Positions 55,602 through 64,000 of a stretch of DNA of 64,000 nucleotides are shown here, piece by piece. Position 1 is the stretch's first letter. Every line of letters begins with the position of its first letter. The translations under genes were made by a program, and so were the position numbers. Below the pieces are notes generated by a model, which searched no databases, was not told the origin of the DNA, and saw only the letters and a program-made list of their open reading frames with translations. The stretch lies in contig BCIJ01000038.1 of assembly GCA_001599935.1 (NCBI GenBank), positions 1 through 64,000 on the forward strand. Reading direction: 5' to 3'. Origin of the DNA: Holtermannia corniformis. Its lineage: Eukaryota; Basidiomycota; Tremellomycetes; Holtermanniales.

Positions 55602-56489
55602 TCACTCAAAGTGGACGTCCTTGCCGGCCAGCGAGCGGTAGACGGACGAGAAGGTGTCGAGCTTGTACTCGAGCAAGTTGGCGTCCTTCGAGTCGAGGTA
55701 GCTAGCATCGAAGTCAGCGTCTGGCCGGCGCAGGGCAATGGGACGGGCCAGAGAGATTTGTTTCATCTCCCAGGCTCGTCGCAGACTGCACTCACACACG
55801 GATCAACTTGGAGCCGTCGGCGGCAACACGGGTCCGCTTGCCAACAATCTCCGAGGGGAACACGAGGTCCTCGAGGATCTTCTCGTGGACGGCGGTGAGG
55901 GTACGCGAACGGGGACGCTTCTGGCCGATGACCGAGTGGCGCGAAGGCTTGCGGAGGACACGGCGCTGAGCGAGGAAGACGACGTAGCGGTCCGAGAGCT
56001 TCTTCTCGAGTTCACGGGTGAGGCTGATGGATGGCGATAGTGACGGTAGCAGCGGCGGCAGGGGTAAGGCAAGGCAAGGCAAGAAGAAAAGAGGTTCTGT
56101 GTCAGATACTGCTGGCGTTACCCGAGGGGCCAGCGCCGGGCCCGGCAGGCAGAGAGGGGAGGTGGTCCTGAAAAGAACCTCCGTCGACCCTCTCTCACCC
56201 GCCGGCCCGTGCGTCCGACCCCGACCCCGTTCCCTGCGACTCACCGCTGCTGAACCTTGTGGAAGGCCTTGAGCATGGGCACTGGCACAAAGATGACAAT
56301 GGCCTTCTTGCCGCCCTTGACGTCGATCTCCTTGGCCGACGAGATCTGGAGCTGGCGGAGCTCGCTCTTGAGCTCGGGAACGTTGTTCTCGAGGTCGAGC
56401 AGGGCCTGAGCGACCGTCTGCTCAATCTCGTCGGGCGCGGTCGAGGGCGCGTTGGCCGTGCGGTAGATCTTGCTGGTGTACGAGGCCAT
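55602..56489 (-). CDS. RPS7: 40S ribosomal protein eS7
   Basis: Three exons. [20 protein letters not shown], then LELKSEL-type helix ([20 protein letters not shown]) and [20 protein letters not shown] with HKVQQR. Exon 2: [60 protein letters not shown] with [16 protein letters not shown]. Exon 3: [32 protein letters not shown]. This is eS7 of the small subunit, with a role in late pre-40S assembly. Full length (about 195 aa). Intron 1 (56024-56244) is 221 nt, long for this genome but typical of ribosomal protein genes. An additional 5'UTR intron lies just upstream. Confidence 0.96.
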
Positions 56490-56493
56490 TTTG

Positions 56494-56580
56494 CTGATTA
56501 GGGAAAAGGGAGGAGAGGAAGAAGCGGCGTAAGAGGGTGCACTGCTTGACGGGGAAAGACGAGAGCGAGAGCAGACTTAC
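56494..56580 (-). other. 5'UTR intron of RPS7
   Basis: An 87-nt intron with donor GTAAGT and acceptor AATCAG, ending four bases before the RPS7 ATG, rich in pyrimidines before the acceptor. A leader intron is common in fungal ribosomal protein genes. Confidence 0.7.
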
Positions 56581-57226
56581 AAGACGGTGGATGGACGAAG
56601 ATCGAGACGAGGATGGTGCAAACGGGAAAACGGCTAAGTCGGAGATTACGTAATCACAAAGTGCCACTTTCAACCCACGGCTAATCGCCGACGCGCTCTT
56701 ATCACCGACGGGGTCACAGTCTACCTGTCTTTTCTCGCCTAGACCAACGACCACAAGGGATGCACCGTGGGCATGAATGACTGACAATCAGCCTCTTGGC
56801 CCTCACGCGGTGCTCGGATCGTTGACGACAGACGAAACCCCTAATACTGACCGTTGGACCAACGCGAGCGCGCTCACCCTCGACTGACCGCTAATTGCTG
56901 CAAAGGATGGCAAGCGGATCCTGTTCATTCAGGCTCAGTTGCTTTGCGAGACAACGGATCCCCCGGCCGGGCCTTGCTCAATCATTGGGCGGTGAGACAA
57001 TACGTCGACAATGGGAGAGCAACATACGTTGAATACTCGCAGGCTGAGTGCGAACTTGCAATCCTAGATCCGAAGCGGTCTCATACCGCCCGCAACGTCC
57101 CCTTGTCACGCTTCCGGCTCCCGCCCAGCCATACTGCACCCTCGTTACTGTGCATATTGACCCACCGCCAGCTGCCTTTTAGCCAACAATATACAAGAGC
57201 TGCTTCCGATACTCGCCGCCACCACC
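56581..57226. other. Divergent intergenic region, RPS7 and orphan D1
   Basis: About 650 bases. Contains the RPS7 promoter (including GATTACGTAATCAC, an inverted repeat at 56643-56656) and the D1 promoter with CAACAATATACAAG near 57190. No coding potential recognised. Confidence 0.45.
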
Positions 57227-57487
57227 ATGGACTTCCTGTCCGCAGCCACCGTCGAAACGTTTGCATCCGATCCTGAAATGCAGAAGAAGTACACGACTTA
57301 CAAGGAGCTCGACAAGAAAGAGAATGGTCTGTATGACGTGACTACGGACGAAGAGTTCAAGGAATACATGTCGCTGAAGGCAACGCTCACTGCCTGGCTT
57401 GAGGCCAAAGCAGATGCCGAGGATCCACTGACCGAGGTTGACGCTCCCACCCTAGAAACGGACGAACGGCCGGCCCTGAACTTCTAG
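57227..57487 (+). CDS. Orphan small protein, family D member 1
   Basis: An 86-residue intronless frame in a textbook start context (CCACCATGG). Sequence begins MDFLSAATVETFASDPEMQK and continues KYTTYKELDKKENGLYDVTT, EYMSLKATLTAWLEAKADAE, DPLTEVDAPTLETDERPALN. Very acidic and Lys-rich, likely helical. It aligns with member 2 along its length: ATV(M)xTF.SDPEMQ.KY, and L...L.AW(L/M)....D.EDPL. No TM, signal or known domain. The DPEM(Q) turn recalls DP-rich helical domains, but nothing specific can be assigned. Confidence 0.75.
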   Translation: MDFLSAATVETFASDPEMQKKYTTYKELDKKENGLYDVTTDEEFKEYMSLKATLTAWLEAKADAEDPLTEVDAPTLETDERPALNF

Positions 57488-58038
57488 TTCATCGTACATA
57501 GCGCTTCATATACACTCGCATGGTATGGTAAAAAGTCCTGTTGCCTGGCGCTCCGACGGTCTTGCCGCTTGCCGCTACCTCGTTCGTGTCTTCCGCAAGA
57601 GGACCACAGACGTAGAGTACAGGTTGTGGTGCTGTTCACCGCTGTGCCAGTTCTCAACAACACGGGATGCTATCCTCATCCGAGTACAGCGCACAGTGTC
57701 CTGACGCGACCGCCCACAGGACGGCACGTCTGCTGCGTACAGGTAGCGCTGCACACTGAGCGCAACACAATCCCCGCAGTGGGAAGGCTTCAAACAACCA
57801 CCACCAGCAATATATGAGCGACCATTAGAAGGCATGGTGTGGCACTTGAACGGAGATGCATGGGCGCCCTGGCAGTTGCCAAAACTACAAGATCACAATA
57901 TCAACGGAGCGTGCTCGCCAAAGCCTTCGCAGCATAATGCGGTGGGCTGCTGCGGACAGCAATTAGAAGGCCCGATCTTCTCGGGTACGCCCTACATAAG
58001 ACATTCGTCGTTGGGCAGTCGTCGTCGACTTGACAGTC
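57488..58038. other. Intergenic region between family D copies
   Basis: 551 bases, no gene. Contains ATATATGAGCG near 57810 and CCTACATAAGAC near 57990 as possible core promoter elements for member 2. Confidence 0.45.
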
Positions 58039-58278
58039 ATGTCGCCCGTCAGCGAGAAGCCGGTCATCAGCGAGGCGACCATGGACACCTTTCAGAGTGA
58101 TCCCGAAATGCAGACGAAATACAAGCGCTTCCTGGAAATCCAAAAGAAGGATGACGAAGACATCTACGGAAATGGTGCAGATGCCGAACGTGAGGAGATG
58201 AACACGCTGAGGATAGAATTGGAGGCGTGGATGCAAGACAAGGAAGACGAGGAAGATCCGCTGAAGGGTATTCACTAA
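58039..58278 (+). CDS. Orphan small protein, family D member 2
   Basis: A 79-residue intronless frame starting MSPVSEKPVISEATMDTFQS, continuing DPEMQTKYKRFLEIQKKDDE, EEMNTLRIELEAWMQDKEDE and ending EDPLKGIH. Paralogous to member 1 over about 60 residues, with a longer N-terminus and shorter C-terminus. Acidic, soluble-looking, no known domain. Both copies point the same way and lie 551 bp apart, as expected for tandem duplication. Confidence 0.75.
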   Translation: MSPVSEKPVISEATMDTFQSDPEMQTKYKRFLEIQKKDDEDIYGNGADAEREEMNTLRIELEAWMQDKEDEEDPLKGIH

Positions 58279-58563
58279 AGGCCTTTGGAGGCAGTATCCG
58301 ATTGAACCTATGGTAAACAGGTTTTGTGCGCACTCAATCTGTGAACGGGGCGGCGGGAACTCTATGCCTTTGTACCATGCTCGATGCAGCCAGCTGTCTC
58401 TGTGAGCCACCATGGACACATAGCGCAGTACAAAGGTCCCGCATTCGCTCGCCGGTATGCCCGCACTTGGCCGGGCTGAAAGGATGCACATCACTCCGCA
58501 CGACAAACGAGCTAAACACATTAGCGGCGGGAACGGCCGCCTTTCCATCCACAACCATTAGCC
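58279..58563. other. Short intergenic region
   Basis: 285 bases between family D member 2 and the 213-residue orphan. Nothing recognised. Confidence 0.4.
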
Positions 58564-59205
58564 ATGGTCAGAGAAGGCAAGCAAGTTGCAGTCAATGACT
58601 CTGTAGTTGACAGCGTCGAGAGCCGCATCGAGCGGCTTCAAGTGATCCTTCGCGATCTGAATACCTCCAAAAACAGTTCGGCTGTATGGCTAGAAGAGGA
58701 AGAAGACGAGTTGCAGCAGACCGAGCAGGCGCTGGAGCTCGCATACATCGAGCAGCAGCAAAGTTTCGCAACCCGATCTAGGTCTCGGCGCAAGCCAATC
58801 ATTCACCAAGCGGAACCCGTTGGTTTGGGGATCCAGTCGAACGGTGGGGTGCCAATGGAGCGCTCGACACTCGCACATTCGAGTCGCAGTGCGAGGACGG
58901 CAATTTGGGGTCTGTTGGATCAATCGGGACCTGCTGATACCCAAGGCTCACAGTCAAGCCTGAATACAGAGGCACCGTCGCGCTCCTACAATGACTCGAT
59001 GCCCCCGGTGCCAATGGCGCCAGCGGCAGGAGACCTGCCGCCCTGGCTATTGGAGATGATGGAGGAGGCCGTACACCCCGTGACGCGTCAGCCTATGACC
59101 AAGCAGCAACGGATCGACAGCCTCTTGTCCAAGCAAGCGACTGCGGGTGCTGCAAGACTGACGGAAATCACCAACGAAATCACCACATTGCTTTCCGATG
59201 TCTAA
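58564..59205 (+). CDS. Orphan 213-residue protein with N-terminal coiled coil
   Basis: An intronless frame starting MVREGKQVAVNDSVVDSVES. The N-terminal third is a coiled coil (RIERLQVILRDLNTSKNSSA, EEEEDELQQTEQALELAYIE), the middle is Ser/Gly/Pro-rich and disordered, and the C-terminus is helical (PPWLLEMMEEAVHPVTRQPM, AARLTEITNEITTLLSDV). Codon use and a single long open frame support coding. No family recognised; it could be a scaffold or adaptor. It converges on CHD1 with about 60 bp between stops. Confidence 0.65.
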   Translation: MVREGKQVAVNDSVVDSVESRIERLQVILRDLNTSKNSSAVWLEEEEDELQQTEQALELAYIEQQQSFATRSRSRRKPIIHQAEPVGLGIQSNGGVPMERSTLAHSSRSARTAIWGLLDQSGPADTQGSQSSLNTEAPSRSYNDSMPPVPMAPAAGDLPPWLLEMMEEAVHPVTRQPMTKQQRIDSLLSKQATAGAARLTEITNEITTLLSDV

Positions 59206-59266
59206 GTCTGGAGACGACAAACACTGTGTGATGAATGTGTTGATGCATTTGTACAGACGAATGAGG

Positions 59267-64000
<4,734 letters not shown>

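Noticed and set aside
56024..56244. RPS7 intron 1 considered as a snoRNA host
   Set aside because: No paired box C (RTGATGA) and box D were found; a lone CTGA is not enough.

Overview
This window is the end of a fungal chromosome. It opens with about 28 bases of C-strand telomere repeat of the TTAGGGGG type, a G5 repeat as described for Cryptococcus-like basidiomycetes. Protein-coding genes are GC-rich and split by many very short introns (about 40-55 nt) with a GTRNGT donor, a CTGAC or CTAAC branch site and a CAG acceptor. DASH subunit SPC19, HEM25, PDX1, a trimethyllysine dioxygenase and a SiR-type MET5 are all present. Together this suggests a basidiomycete, probably a yeast-like Agaricomycotina member. 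The species cannot be named from this sequence.

Layout. 1-2.9 kb: telomere, variant telomere-like repeats and an unresolved spliced gene. 3-24 kb: a dense block of conserved genes: full-length ABCB transporter, TOM20, an SGNH-hydrolase-like protein, a multi-pass membrane protein, a PA-TM-RING ubiquitin ligase, SPC19, NOP56, an intron-containing tRNA-Val, then mitochondrial HSP78 and trimethyllysine dioxygenase (TMLH). The last two share one open frame with no stop codon between them. 25-29.4 kb: a GPP/DOG-type HAD phosphatase, then four small intronless orphan genes, three of them paralogues. 29.7-42.6 kb: PDX1, a C2-RasGAP, RPC11, a coiled-coil/Pro-Ala-rich protein, HEM25 and a short-chain dehydrogenase. 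43.9-45.9 kb: an orphan zone with a CCCGTAA repeat block and a diverged gene pair. 46-53 kb: adenylosuccinate synthase and sulfite reductase beta subunit. 53-53.8 kb: a tandem orphan pair. 54-56.5 kb: a hypothetical membrane protein and ribosomal protein eS7. 57-59.2 kb: another tandem orphan pair and a larger orphan. 59.3-64 kb: the C-terminal part of the CHD1 remodeller, which runs off the window.

The conserved genes cover ordinary cell functions: mitochondrial import (TOM20), matrix proteostasis (HSP78), carnitine synthesis (TMLH), the pyruvate dehydrogenase complex (PDX1), haem/glycine transport (HEM25), ribosome biogenesis (NOP56, eS7), Pol III (RPC11), chromatin (CHD1), sulfur assimilation (MET5) and purine synthesis (ADSS).

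The new-looking content is of two kinds. The first is the HSP78-TMLH continuous reading frame, whose linker resembles an internal mitochondrial presequence with two candidate processing sites. The second is a set of four unrelated families of short (80-125 aa), intronless, soluble-looking proteins. Each family occurs as a local tandem pair or triplet, between core genes that are full of introns.
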